Assembly: GCF_002632585.1 (NCBI RefSeq)
Contig: NZ_NIBV01000001.1
Coordinates: 1,383,203 to 1,447,202 of the forward strand
DNA from: Xenorhabdus szentirmaii DSM 16338
Lineage (GTDB): Bacteria > Pseudomonadota > Gammaproteobacteria > Enterobacterales > Enterobacteriaceae
Length of the DNA stretch: 64,000 nt
Direction of reading: 5' to 3'
A model generated the notes under the pieces. The model saw only the letters and a program-made list of their open reading frames with translations, had not been told where the DNA came from and made no database searches. Below are positions 1 to 7,920 of the stretch, in pieces (the first letter of the stretch is position 1; each line of letters opens with the position of its first letter). A program made the position numbers and the translations under genes.

Positions 1-753
1 TTTACAGTTTGGTATAAAATGTTTTGTTTTTTAATAAAATTTTACTTATTTGACTTATATAAATAGATTTAAATGTTTTTAGTGATTATTATCGTTGATT
101 TGATAACTTTTAATAAAAAATATCATTTATTATCACTTTTTCGACTGAATAAATTTTTAATCTGCTTCAAATCTGGTTTCACTCGCATTTCCGCATAATT
201 TGAAAATTGGCACCTTCCATTGCTTGACAAAGGAGATAGGGTGCTGTTTTTTCCTTTTTAAAACAACTAGATATAAATTATCCTAGAATAGGATGGTTTT
301 AATCATACAAAATTCATTTTTTCTTTGATAATCAATTAATGGAAAATTACCGCTTTGAGATCATTTTTAGCACTATTACGTCAGAATGTGAGATATAGGC
401 GGATAATTTAGCGTTGATAAAAACGATTTTGCTGTTGGAATTTAAGGTATTTTGATGGGAAGGTGGAGGTGCAAATAAAAAAAGATAACTCGCCGGATGA
501 GTTTTAGATGTGCTTGCAGAAGTGAAAGAAAACAGCGAAGTTAAAATGATGTTGACTCAACGCCCTAAAAAAGAGGCAGGACATCAGTTGAAGAATGAAT
601 AATAGCCTATCCTAACAGGATATTATTCCAAACTTTTTGCTCTGGCAGACGACTTTTTTGTCAGGTAACCATCCAAAGGTAATTAACGCCAATCAATGGC
701 CCCACTTTTTCACAGGGCAGTAAGCCATTTTGCTGAAATCGTTCAAACCCTGA
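1..753. other. AT-rich non-coding stretch left of the primase remnant
   Basis: No convincing intact gene is visible. The first 475 bases are very AT-rich. A short open stretch at about 495-600 on the plus strand reads as the end of a small hydrophilic protein (..LAEVKENSEVKMMLTQ..) and ends in TAA, but its upstream part is closed by stops and I do not recognise it. The stretch looks like eroded accessory DNA continuous with the phage remnants to its right. Confidence 0.5.
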
Positions 754-1176
754 CGTTTATTAAACGAATTTGCCGACCAGAATAAGGCTAAAAAACTGCT
801 ACAGGCGCAACGTGACTCTAACGAAACGTTAACGGTAAAGAGTCATTCCGGCCCGTTGTATCGCTTTTGTGGTTATCTGGTGTCTGTCAATGATGCAACT
901 GGGATGAAGATGGGCAATAAAAATATTAGCCCACGCGCACCGAGATTGTACTTGTATCATGCCTATCTTTCTTTTATGGAAGCGCACGGCTTTGAACGTC
1001 CGCTGACACTGACTAAGTTTGGTGAATCCATCCCCAAGATTATGCTGGAGTACCGAAAAGAGTATCGGAAAGTGCGAACCAAGAAAGGTTACTCTTATAA
1101 CGTTGAATTATCGGAAGAGGCCGAAGAATGGCTACCGTCAGTGCCTGAATGTCGAGACTTTGAATCACCTATATAA
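754..1176 (+). pseudogene. C-terminal remnant of a P4-type phage primase/helicase (alpha-like protein)
   Basis: The reading frame is open from just after a stop at 751-753 to the TAA at 1174-1176, but it has no good start codon at its left end, so it is a fragment. The translated text matches in style the C-terminal DNA-binding tail of P4 alpha and D5-type primases: an AQRDSNETLTVK stretch, GNKNISPRAPRLYLYHAYL, then a winged-helix-like segment with LTKFGESIPKIMLEYRKEY, ending near EEWLP. In P4-like satellites the full protein (roughly 700-800 residues) primes and unwinds DNA at the element's origin. Only about 140 residues remain, so the element cannot replicate with this copy. The family call comes from recognised sequence style and was not searched. 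Confidence 0.7.
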
Positions 1177-1657
1177 AACTTTTGGCTTTAGGTCTGCATT
1201 CCATACACCACTTCAAATATCGAACTGTATTTAAAAGAAAATAATAGATGTATAGTTATTTTTTAATTATACATCAACTCTACATTCTCTTCATTAATCT
1301 AAAAAATGGGTGAACAGATGATACAGTCAGTGAATATCATATTAATTGCATCAAACCCAGATGTAGCAAGGCTTTCAGGGAATTGTGCAGAGGGTGCATA
1401 ACTTAGAGGGTGAAAAAGATTTTCAAAGGGGGCTTCTGGCAGGTAAATAAAATCAGAAGCAAATACTGTGCGCAGTCCGGTTTTTATTTTTTGGCACTAT
1501 CTGAAATTCACATTAGGTCATTATCTGATTTTATTTAAGCGTAGAAATTAATCACAATTTCATTGATGGGTTTTTATTCACACTGGAATAGATAAATAAT
1601 TCTGTTATATCCTGTTTCACTGAGTATTTATCGGAAGTGCTGTTACAGGAGACAAGA
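1177..1657. other. Intergenic stretch before the hcp cassette
   Basis: AT-rich. A 31-codon open stretch at 1306-1401 (starting MGEQMIQSVN) has no recognisable relatives, and no clear ribosome-binding site supports it. The leader of hcp occupies the right end, with an AGGAG Shine-Dalgarno at about 1647-1651 just before the ATG at 1658. No clear terminator for the primase remnant was seen. Confidence 0.4.
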
Positions 1658-2401
1658 ATGTCACACCTCATTTACTTGTCGTTAAAAGGCAAGAAGCAAG
1701 GGCTTATTTCAGCGGGATGTTCCACGCCGGAATCTATCGGAAACCGCTATCAGGCAGGGCGGGAAAATGCAATACAGGTACTGAGTGTGAATCACTCGGT
1801 GAGCCGTGACCAGAACGCACATCATCATCCTGTCAGTTTTACTAAGCCTATTGATAAATCCTCACCGCTGTTAGTGATGGCAATTGACGGTAACGAATTG
1901 TTAGAGGCTGTTTTTTTATGTTACCGAACTAACCCGATGGGGCAGTTAGAAGCCTTTTATGAAATTAAGTTAACAGGTGCAACCCTTGTTGATTTTACCT
2001 GTCATTACCCCCACTCAATAAACAGTAATGACCAGATACCGTATGAAACGGTACAGCTTGATTACAAATCCATTTCATGTAACCACATCGCCGCAGGGAC
2101 TTCGGGCTACAGCATTACACAATTAGCCGGACGTGAAGAAGGCAAACCGCTTTTATCTGGGTTCTCGAATGTTAAGCCACTTAAGAAGCCGCTGGTTGAA
2201 GAAAATCCGATAAAACCCGCTAAACATCATGCCCGTTATCGTTGTGTGGATGATAACGGCAATCTTTTAACCGAATGCAAGTATCGGGTTTGCCTGCCGG
2301 ATGGTCAGATAAAAACAGGGACGACTGATAAGCAGGGCTTTACCCAATGGCATCTCACGGATGACAAAAATAACCTGAATTTTCATATTTTAAAGGATTA
2401 A
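1658..2401 (+). CDS. hcp: Type VI secretion tube protein Hcp with C-terminal extension (evolved Hcp)
   Basis: Hcp hexamers stack into the inner tube of the type VI secretion system and carry effectors out of the cell. Residues 1 to about 155 read as the enterobacterial Hcp fold (start SHLIYLSLKGKKQG; GCSTPESIGNRYQAG; HHHPVSFTKPIDKSSP; end HIAAGTSGYSI). Usual Hcp proteins stop near residue 160-170. This one has 247 residues, with a Pro/Lys-rich linker (about 156-190) and a small C-terminal domain (about 191-247; GNLLTECKYRVCLPDG, TTDKQGFTQW) that looks like a transthyretin-type adaptor. I chose ATG 1658 because AGGAG lies about six bases upstream and the family starts there; an in-frame TTG at 1637 is less likely. 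The next gene begins four bases after the stop, so the adaptor probably loads that product. No other T6SS structural genes are in view, so this is an orphan cassette. Confidence 0.88.
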   Translation: MSHLIYLSLKGKKQGLISAGCSTPESIGNRYQAGRENAIQVLSVNHSVSRDQNAHHHPVSFTKPIDKSSPLLVMAIDGNELLEAVFLCYRTNPMGQLEAFYEIKLTGATLVDFTCHYPHSINSNDQIPYETVQLDYKSISCNHIAAGTSGYSITQLAGREEGKPLLSGFSNVKPLKKPLVEENPIKPAKHHARYRCVDDNGNLLTECKYRVCLPDGQIKTGTTDKQGFTQWHLTDDKNNLNFHILKD

Positions 2402-2405
2402 TACC

Positions 2406-3575
2406 ATGCCAACCTATACTGTTCAGACAAAAATAGAATCCAACGTGCCGGTTGAAAACCTGCTTTACGATTTAGCCATTTATCGTCGGGATGCAAAAGG
2501 GAATTTACATATCTTGCTTGATGTTTTTCAGGAAACACTACAGAGTAATTATGAAACACAACAGCATGTCACGCAGGAAACAGACGACTCACTTTCCGTC
2601 ATTTATATCATGCAAATGATGCTATACCGCAAACATGTCTCAAATGTATTTCCGGTACTGCAAACCCCTTTTAAGAAAATGTATACCCTCGGTGAATTTG
2701 TTTCGGGTAAAGCCTGCTCGGAGAAAAAACGGGAAAATGCCTGTTATTTTGAAAGTACAATTGAAACAAAACCGGTCAGCAAGGGGGATAATACCGTTGA
2801 ATTAAGAATCACCATTCCTGAACGGCCTTTTATTGCGAAAGAATATCCAATTGGTCATCCACACGATCCGTTTGAAAAAAGTAAAATTGAATCACAAATT
2901 CAGGATAGGTTGTCTAAAAGAACTTATCCGGATCAAAATGGAGCAAGTTTATGTGGCCCTGCTGCTTTTTTTTATTGCCTGCAAATAGACAGACCGGATA
3001 TTTATGAGCAGGCTGCCCGCGAATTATGGAAATATGGCAAAACTAAAATTGGTCAACTGGAAATTAAACCGGGTGAGGGTTGCCGACATCCTAAGGGCTC
3101 TTTTTATGATGGAAAAGACGAAGAAATTTCAGGGTTGGATTGGATAACATTAGCAAGTTTGAGAGACTCAGAAAATATGATACTGAGTTACGATGAGGTT
3201 GCATCTCCGGTAGCAGGGATTACTGCGTGGTGGCCACTGTCAGAATGGTTTGAAAAAGCTGGTTATGAAAAAGTATTTAGTAATATTAGTTTAATGCATA
3301 GTAATAAAAAGGATATCGAAGAACTGAATAATTATATTGAACAAGGTTATCATGTGGTTTCTTTAATTTCTGCTGGTATGTTAGGGACCTTGAGGGAAAC
3401 ATCTGGTAAAAATCATTGGGTTGTTTGGGAAGATAAATTAAGAGAATACGATAATAGTGTTAACCTCATATTATTTTCATGGGGGAGGGTTAAACCGTGG
3501 GTAAAAAGTAATACATCATACGATTATTTTATGGAGCATACTTTTGGAGGGTTGGTTTTTAAGCCAATGAAATAA
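2406..3575 (+). CDS. Putative T6SS effector with papain/C39-like cysteine protease fold
   Basis: 389 residues with no signal peptide or membrane segment. The N-terminal half (1 to about 155) is beta-rich and unrecognised; it may dock onto the Hcp adaptor encoded just upstream. The C-terminal half carries what look like cysteine-protease landmarks: Cys183 in NGASLCGPAAFFY at the start of a helix, His337 in KNHWVVWED, and a following LFSWG strand. That order (Cys, then His, then a polar strand) is typical of papain, C39 and NlpC-type folds. The gene starts four bases after hcp and is followed two bases later by a lipoprotein gene, the usual layout of carrier, toxin and immunity. The catalytic assignment is inferred from motif shape, and the target (peptidoglycan or protein) cannot be read from the sequence. 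Confidence 0.6.
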   Translation: MPTYTVQTKIESNVPVENLLYDLAIYRRDAKGNLHILLDVFQETLQSNYETQQHVTQETDDSLSVIYIMQMMLYRKHVSNVFPVLQTPFKKMYTLGEFVSGKACSEKKRENACYFESTIETKPVSKGDNTVELRITIPERPFIAKEYPIGHPHDPFEKSKIESQIQDRLSKRTYPDQNGASLCGPAAFFYCLQIDRPDIYEQAARELWKYGKTKIGQLEIKPGEGCRHPKGSFYDGKDEEISGLDWITLASLRDSENMILSYDEVASPVAGITAWWPLSEWFEKAGYEKVFSNISLMHSNKKDIEELNNYIEQGYHVVSLISAGMLGTLRETSGKNHWVVWEDKLREYDNSVNLILFSWGRVKPWVKSNTSYDYFMEHTFGGLVFKPMK

Positions 3576-3577
3576 AA

Positions 3578-3970
3578 ATGAGGAAAATAATACTCTTGCT
3601 TTTTATTCTCTTTACTTCATCATGCAGCTCACTTTCTGTATCTGTTTATCCCGAAGAAAACTATCTGCCGGATGCCACTGTAGGTAAGGAATATCATGTT
3701 TCTATTCTTATAGAAGGCGGTAGTGTATATTCCAAAACACCAATTATTATAGAACCACCTGATTCAGGAATAAAATGGAGTCCTCATAAAAGTAAATTTA
3801 TGCTTCATGGTAAAGAGGAAATATCAGAAGATTATAATCATTTGATAATAAGTGGCAAGCCATCGAAAGTAGGTGAAATATATATAACCGTAGGAGGAGG
3901 AGTTAGCGGGACAATGTTTACAGGGGGAGGAAAATTTAACAAGATCTACACCATAAAGGTAAAAGAATAA
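3578..3970 (+). CDS. Small lipoprotein, probable immunity protein of the adjacent effector
   Basis: 130 residues. A short signal peptide (MRKIILLLFILFTSSC) ends at a lipobox, with Cys16 as the predicted lipidated residue, so the mature protein should sit in the periplasm on a membrane. The rest is beta-rich with a Gly-rich segment (GGGVSGTMFTGGGKF) and matches no family I recognise. It starts two bases after the putative effector stop and is translationally coupled to it. Periplasmic lipoproteins in this position commonly neutralise T6SS toxins acting in the periplasm, so I infer an immunity role. If so, the toxin acts on the envelope rather than in the cytoplasm. Codon use is AT-rich compared with core genes, fitting horizontal origin. 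Confidence 0.6.
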   Translation: MRKIILLLFILFTSSCSSLSVSVYPEENYLPDATVGKEYHVSILIEGGSVYSKTPIIIEPPDSGIKWSPHKSKFMLHGKEEISEDYNHLIISGKPSKVGEIYITVGGGVSGTMFTGGGKFNKIYTIKVKE

Positions 3971-3984
3971 TAAAATTAGCAGAA

Positions 3985-4012
3985 TGGCGATTTATATCGC
4001 CACTCTTTATAT
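3985..4012 (+). terminator. Likely terminator of the hcp-effector-immunity cassette
   Basis: TGGCGA (3985-3990) pairs with TCGCCA (3997-4002) around a six-base loop, followed by a T-rich tract. It sits 15 bases after the lipoprotein stop codon. Confidence 0.6.
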
Positions 4013-4141
4013 TTTTAATAAAAAATATTCTCTACTTATATTTTGTATGCTTACTCAGCACAATTGAATATCTTTCTTATTATTTTCATGATGTTAAAAA
4101 TCTAAGCCATTAAAAAATTAAAATTTGTGCGTAGAGACACC

Positions 4142-5500
4142 ATGAAAAAATTACTCGAATTACGCCAGCAAAAATCCGATTTAACCCATCAAATACGTTC
4201 GCTTCTCACTAAGGCTGAAACTGAAAAGCGCTCACTCAATGCCGATGAAGCCAAACAATTCGACGAACTGCGCAGCCAGTCCGATACGCTGAATACTGAA
4301 ATTGCCCGTTATGCGTCATTGGCTAATGAAGAACGTAGTTAGGCAAAGAACCAGCCGACCAACAAAAAACTCAGTAATGATGAATTGCGCCACTATGTTC
4401 CGACTGGCGAAACTCGTTCTTTATCTACGGGCGTTCCGTCTGATAACGCGGTTTACTCTGCCCTTGAGTTGGGAATGAGGGCACGTCCCGAAGGTATCCT
4501 GTTTGCCATTACCACAGCGGGCAGTAACGTTATTTCGGCCTGTAAGCAGCACTATGATTATTGTTGTCAGATACTGGACGGCGAAGAACAAAATGAATCC
4601 CTGTTCGCCCTGATTTACGAACTGGACGACGAGAAAGAGATTGATGATGAATCCCTTTGGATTAAAGCTAATCCCAATTTAGATATATCGGTAGATAGTG
4701 CCTCACTACATGACACCATCCAGAAAGCCCGTGGCATTCCCTCGCAATGGACAGAGATGCTAACCAAACGCTTTAATATCTGGTGTCAGGGCGAAACGCC
4801 GTGGATGGGCGAAGGCGCATGGAAAGCCTGCCAGAGTGATTATGATGAAAACGATCTTAAAGGGTTGGAATGTTACGCCGGACTGGATTTGTCTTCAACA
4901 GACGATATCACCAGCCTCTGTTACACGTTCCCCGTGGATAATGAACTGTTAGTACTGACCCGCCATTACCTGCCCGAAGCACAATTGCAGAACCCCGCCA
5001 ATAAAAATCGTGCGGTTTATCGCCAGTGGGTACAAGCAGGCCGGATACGCATCACCGCAGGCGACTGCATTGATTATGACCGTATCCGCGATGACATCCT
5101 CAACGACAGCCAGCAGTTTGATATCAAGCTCGTCGGCTTTGATACGTGGAACGCCACGCATCTTAGAGCCCAATTACAGGGCGCGGGGCTGGATGTTGAA
5201 CCGTTCCCACAAACCTATCTACGTTTTAGTCCGGTGGCAAAATCAGCAGAGGTGTTCGTGAATCGTAAAGTCATTCGTCACAACGGCGATCCGGTGCTCG
5301 CGTGGGCAATGTCCAATGTGGTGATGGAAACCGATGCAAACGCCAATATCAAACCGAACAAGAAGAAATTAGCAAACAAGATTGACTCTGCAATCGCTCT
5401 CCTGATGAGTTTTGGCACATGGCAGATTGAGCATGAGGAGTTTGTGTTTAGCTTAAACGAGGAACAGCAACAACGATTAAATAATTTTGACGGAATTTAG
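4142..5500 (+). pseudogene. Dead phage chimera: HK97-type capsid N-terminus joined to terminase large-subunit C-terminus
   Basis: The frame starts like an HK97-family major capsid protein, with a coiled-coil delta-domain segment (MKKLLELRQQKSDLTHQI, LNADEAKQFDELRSQ). It meets an in-frame TAG at 4340-4342, then continues in the same frame with more capsid text (NDELRHYVPTGETRSLSTG). At about 4440 it switches to terminase text (VYSALELGMRARPEGILFA) and runs to 5500 through a TerL nuclease-type region (GLDLSSTDDITS; GFDTWNATHLRAQL; KLANKIDSAIALLMSFGTW). The TerL ATPase half and the capsid core are missing. In HK97-like phages terL lies upstream of the capsid gene, so a simple deletion in one prophage copy cannot join them in this order; permuted or tandem copies would. 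The downstream part might still be translated from a codon near 4385 but would lack the ATPase. Confidence 0.8.
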
Positions 5501-5780
5501 CTAATTTATTGATTTTTATTGAATGGCAATCAAAGTGTAAAAGAGTGAGGAATCTCACCTTTACTTCACCAAGTTTTATCAATCATTAGATAGATTTTAT
5601 TAATTATTCACTTGTCATTTTATGTCATCCTGCCACCAAAACATGCAACCTATCAAATATTAGTCAATCCGTACTCTCCAATATTGATGAACCATTTATT
5701 GATGTTCACAGGCGGAGTAGTATCCCACCGCCTTCATGTTACTTAGCAATGTGTATTGTTGATTAAATGAGGGAATTACT

Positions 5781-6572
5781 ATGCAAGATAAGAAGCCTGA
5801 TGCACCTGTTTCAGAAGATAGCAATTTGGTTATTGTTACTACGCCGGAATATGTCAAAGATTCAATCAAAGAAGCTATTGATCAGCACGCTGCAAGTCGT
5901 AATCATCCCTATGCAACATTGGACGATAGAGGTTTTGTCACTCTCAGTAATGATGTTTGTAGTGATAGTGAAACTCATGCAGCAACATCTAAAGCAGTTA
6001 AATCGGCAAATGATTTAGCAAACAAAGCTAATGATAATGCTGATACTCGTTTGGCAAAAGACCAGAATGGAGCAGATATACCTAACAAAGAGGAATTTGT
6101 TAAGAACCTTGGACTGGCAGAAGGATCGGTATTACCTGTTGGTGTTCCCGTTCCTTGGCCGACAGAAACGGCGCCAGAAGGATGGCTTATATGTAATGGT
6201 GAGCCGTTTGATAAATTCAAATACCCGAAACTTGCTATTGCCTATCCATCAGGAATATTACCTGATTTGAGAGGGGAATTTATTCGTGGGCTAGATAATG
6301 GACGTGGCGCAGATCCAAGTAGGGAAATATTAACACATCAGGAAGGAACTATTATTTCAGGTTTCGATGACAATGATACAGGGGACATAAGCTCTATTGG
6401 TGAACCAAAATATGCGTTTGGTGATCCTATGACAGATACTCAATGGGCAAATATTAAAGGTAAGAAATGGATATATTGGAATAAGGGGAATTCAGATTTG
6501 TATGATTGGTGGGCTTATACTTCGGCACGTCCACGTAACGTAGCATTCAACTATATAGTTAGAGCAGCTTAA
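5781..6572 (+). CDS. Phage tail fibre protein with C-terminal tail-collar domain
   Basis: 263 residues. The N-terminal half holds coiled-coil/fibre-like text with the common phage-fibre motif SDSETHAATSKAVKSAND (about 54-72). From about residue 118 comes a tail-collar domain (PVGVPVPWPTETAPEGWL, CNGEPFDKFKYP, ILPDLRGEFIRGLDNG), and the protein ends PRNVAFNYIVRAA, the usual finish of such short fibres. The start at 5781 follows a GAGGGA Shine-Dalgarno. No baseplate or assembly gene flanks it, so it survives alone among phage debris. It may be a leftover or a cassette kept for recombination with other tail-fibre loci. The reading frame itself looks intact. Confidence 0.82.
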   Translation: MQDKKPDAPVSEDSNLVIVTTPEYVKDSIKEAIDQHAASRNHPYATLDDRGFVTLSNDVCSDSETHAATSKAVKSANDLANKANDNADTRLAKDQNGADIPNKEEFVKNLGLAEGSVLPVGVPVPWPTETAPEGWLICNGEPFDKFKYPKLAIAYPSGILPDLRGEFIRGLDNGRGADPSREILTHQEGTIISGFDDNDTGDISSIGEPKYAFGDPMTDTQWANIKGKKWIYWNKGNSDLYDWWAYTSARPRNVAFNYIVRAA

Positions 6573-6597
6573 GACTGAATCAATATAGATAATTTTT

Positions 6598-6619
6598 AAC
6601 TCACAGCTTCCTGTGAGTT
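6598..6619. other. Perfect nine-base-pair hairpin after the tail-fibre gene
   Basis: AACTCACAG (6598-6606) and CTGTGAGTT (6611-6619) pair perfectly around a four-base loop. No T-run follows on either strand, so it is not a classic intrinsic terminator. It may support the stronger terminator about 30 bases further on. Confidence 0.5.
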
Positions 6620-6648
6620 CATCTCAATTTCACAGATTATTTTAATAT

Positions 6649-6677
6649 CAGGGGCAATCTAAGCTGCCCCTGTTTTT
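6649..6677 (+). terminator. Intrinsic terminator downstream of the tail-fibre gene
   Basis: CAGGGGCA (6649-6656) pairs with TGCCCCTG (6665-6672), followed directly by five T residues. It ends transcription from the phage remnant before the structured region that begins near 6,770. Confidence 0.85.
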
Positions 6678-6770
6678 AAGCACTCCAATATGCTTAATAG
6701 ATATAACGCAAAAAGTTAAGCGTTTATACGAGTTCGATTATTTAGTCAGATAAACCAATCAGTTAAAGTA

Positions 6771-6951
6771 GCCCCGCCATCGGCAAAATCCGGTGGTCAG
6801 GGATTTGCAACCCTGTAGAGCTATCCACTGGTAGGATGTTTCTACCAGTGTGCCTGCGTTCGCTTTTTCTATGGTGGTTCAGGCGGGGGAGGCTTCGGCC
6901 TCGCCGGACGATAGCTCCCGGTATTGCAAACCCTGTCTGAATCGCCACCAT
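6771..6951. ncRNA. Strongly structured phage-type non-coding region, possibly C4/ash-like antisense RNA locus
   Basis: Several nested inverted repeats are visible. CACTGGTAG (6826-6834) pairs with CTACCAGTG (6842-6850). A long outer stem joins ATGGTGGTTCAG (6871-6882) to CTGAATCGCCACCAT (6937-6951). Inside it is a GAGGC-TTCG-GCCTC hairpin (6889-6902). An imperfect direct repeat, TTGCAACCCTGT (6805-6816) and TTGCAAACCCTGT (6924-6936), frames the structure. The minus strand can be read as a 63-codon stretch (6763-6954) in the style of phage Ash-like short ORFs, which tend to overlap such RNAs in P1/P4-type elements. It lies just before a Ner-like regulator. The C4/ash link is recollection and inference, and the transcribed strand is unknown. 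Confidence 0.4.
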
Positions 6952-6982
6952 CAATGCTTAATTAATGGAAGGGGTAGCAGGA

Positions 6983-7201
6983 ATGAATAACGTTAGAAAT
7001 GACTGGCATCAAGCCGATATTATTGCTGCATTGCGTAAGCGCGGTACAACTTTAGCGGCAGTCTCCCGTGAAGCGGGACTCAGTTCATCTACACTGGCAA
7101 ATACTCTCAGCAGACCGTGGCCTAAAGGCGAATGGATTATCGCTAACTATCTCGAAATATATCCCTCTGAAATTTGGCCTAGCTGTTATTTTGATTCTTA
7201 G
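6983..7201 (+). CDS. Ner/Nlp family DNA-binding regulator
   Basis: 72 residues starting at ATG 6983, after a GGAAGGGG Shine-Dalgarno about eight bases upstream; an ATG 18 bases earlier lies inside that sequence and is less likely. The text is that of the Ner/SfsB (Nlp) family of small winged or lambda-repressor-like DNA-binding proteins: NDWHQADIIAALRKRGTTL, then a helix-turn-helix with LAAVSREAGLSSSTLANTL, and the signature RPWPKGEWIIA..L...P.EIWP. In Mu-like phages Ner represses early transcription; chromosomal Nlp relatives are general regulators. Here it is probably a phage leftover that could still bind DNA. It stands alone between the structured RNA region and fis. Confidence 0.85.
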   Translation: MNNVRNDWHQADIIAALRKRGTTLAAVSREAGLSSSTLANTLSRPWPKGEWIIANYLEIYPSEIWPSCYFDS

Positions 7202-7556
7202 ACCGGAGAATTATTAGAAAGGAAAGTTCGCGATAATTCATCAGAATAATCATTCTAATGTCAGAAAAACATCAGGGAAATAGTCACCTCATTTCATTGT
7301 TCACAGTATGTGATTGGCTGGCACTATCGGTGATGTTATTACGAAAAGGTCAGATGATAACCGTTACAAAGAAATCTTCTGATGGGTAGAAATTTAGCCA
7401 TCACTTCAGTTTCTCAATAACTTTCGACGAAATCCTTCGCAACCCTCTATTGCTCTGAATACGCCTCGATTTTAAACATCTTTATTTTTCTTTCTGGTAC
7501 TTACGCTTTGCAACGTGTCTTTATGTTGAGGAATTTTTGGTGGGGTAATCCTAAAC
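7202..7556. other. Intergenic stretch between the accessory region and fis
   Basis: No gene or recognisable RNA seen. This is the right boundary of the accessory DNA; the core genome resumes with the fis terminator at 7557. Confidence 0.4.
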
Positions 7557-7589
7557 AAAAAAGCACTCACTCAAAAAGAGAAAGTGCTT
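7557..7589 (-). terminator. Intrinsic terminator of the dusB-fis operon
   Basis: Read on the minus strand, AAGCACT pairs with AGTGCTT (plus-strand 7583-7589 and 7561-7567) and is followed by a run of T. It lies about 30 bases after the fis stop codon. Confidence 0.85.
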
Positions 7590-7616
7590 CTTCAACAACA
7601 TGTTACTGGACTAGGA

Positions 7617-7913
7617 TCAGTTCATGCCGTATTTTTTCAGTTTTTTACGCAGGGTACCACGGTTGATTCCCATCATCAGTGCTGCGCGGGTTTGGTTACC
7701 ACGGGTGTACTGCATCACCATGTCCAACAGTGGTTGTTCTACTTCAGCCAGTACCAGCTCATACAGGTCATTGACGTCTTGACCATTCAGTTGTGCAAAA
7801 TAGTTCTTCAGTGCTTGTTTAACTGAATCACGCAGAGGCTTTTGAGTCACCTGATCTTGTGAATTAACAGTAGCAACGGTTAGTACATCAGAATTTACGC
7901 GTTGTTCGAACAT
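7617..7913 (-). CDS. fis: Nucleoid-associated DNA-bending protein Fis
   Basis: Fis is a homodimeric, growth-phase-dependent DNA-bending protein. It activates rRNA and tRNA promoters, shapes the nucleoid and assists site-specific inversion. The 98-residue length is exactly the family norm. The N-terminal beta-hairpin region ([16 protein letters not shown]), the central helices and the C-terminal helix-turn-helix ([19 protein letters not shown]) are all present. It follows dusB by seven bases, the conserved dusB-fis operon, so it is driven by the promoter upstream of dusB. The sequence is essentially that of E. coli Fis and nothing about it is unusual. Confidence 0.98.
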   Translation of the reverse strand: MFEQRVNSDVLTVATVNSQDQVTQKPLRDSVKQALKNYFAQLNGQDVNDLYELVLAEVEQPLLDMVMQYTRGNQTRAALMMGINRGTLRKKLKKYGMN

Positions 7914-7920
7914 AGTTCTG

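Noticed and set aside
224-300. TTGACA-like -35 box at 224-229
   Set aside because: No -10 box at a suitable distance and no gene downstream.
1306-1401. 31-codon open stretch before hcp
   Set aside because: Too short to judge, with no recognisable sequence and no convincing ribosome-binding site.
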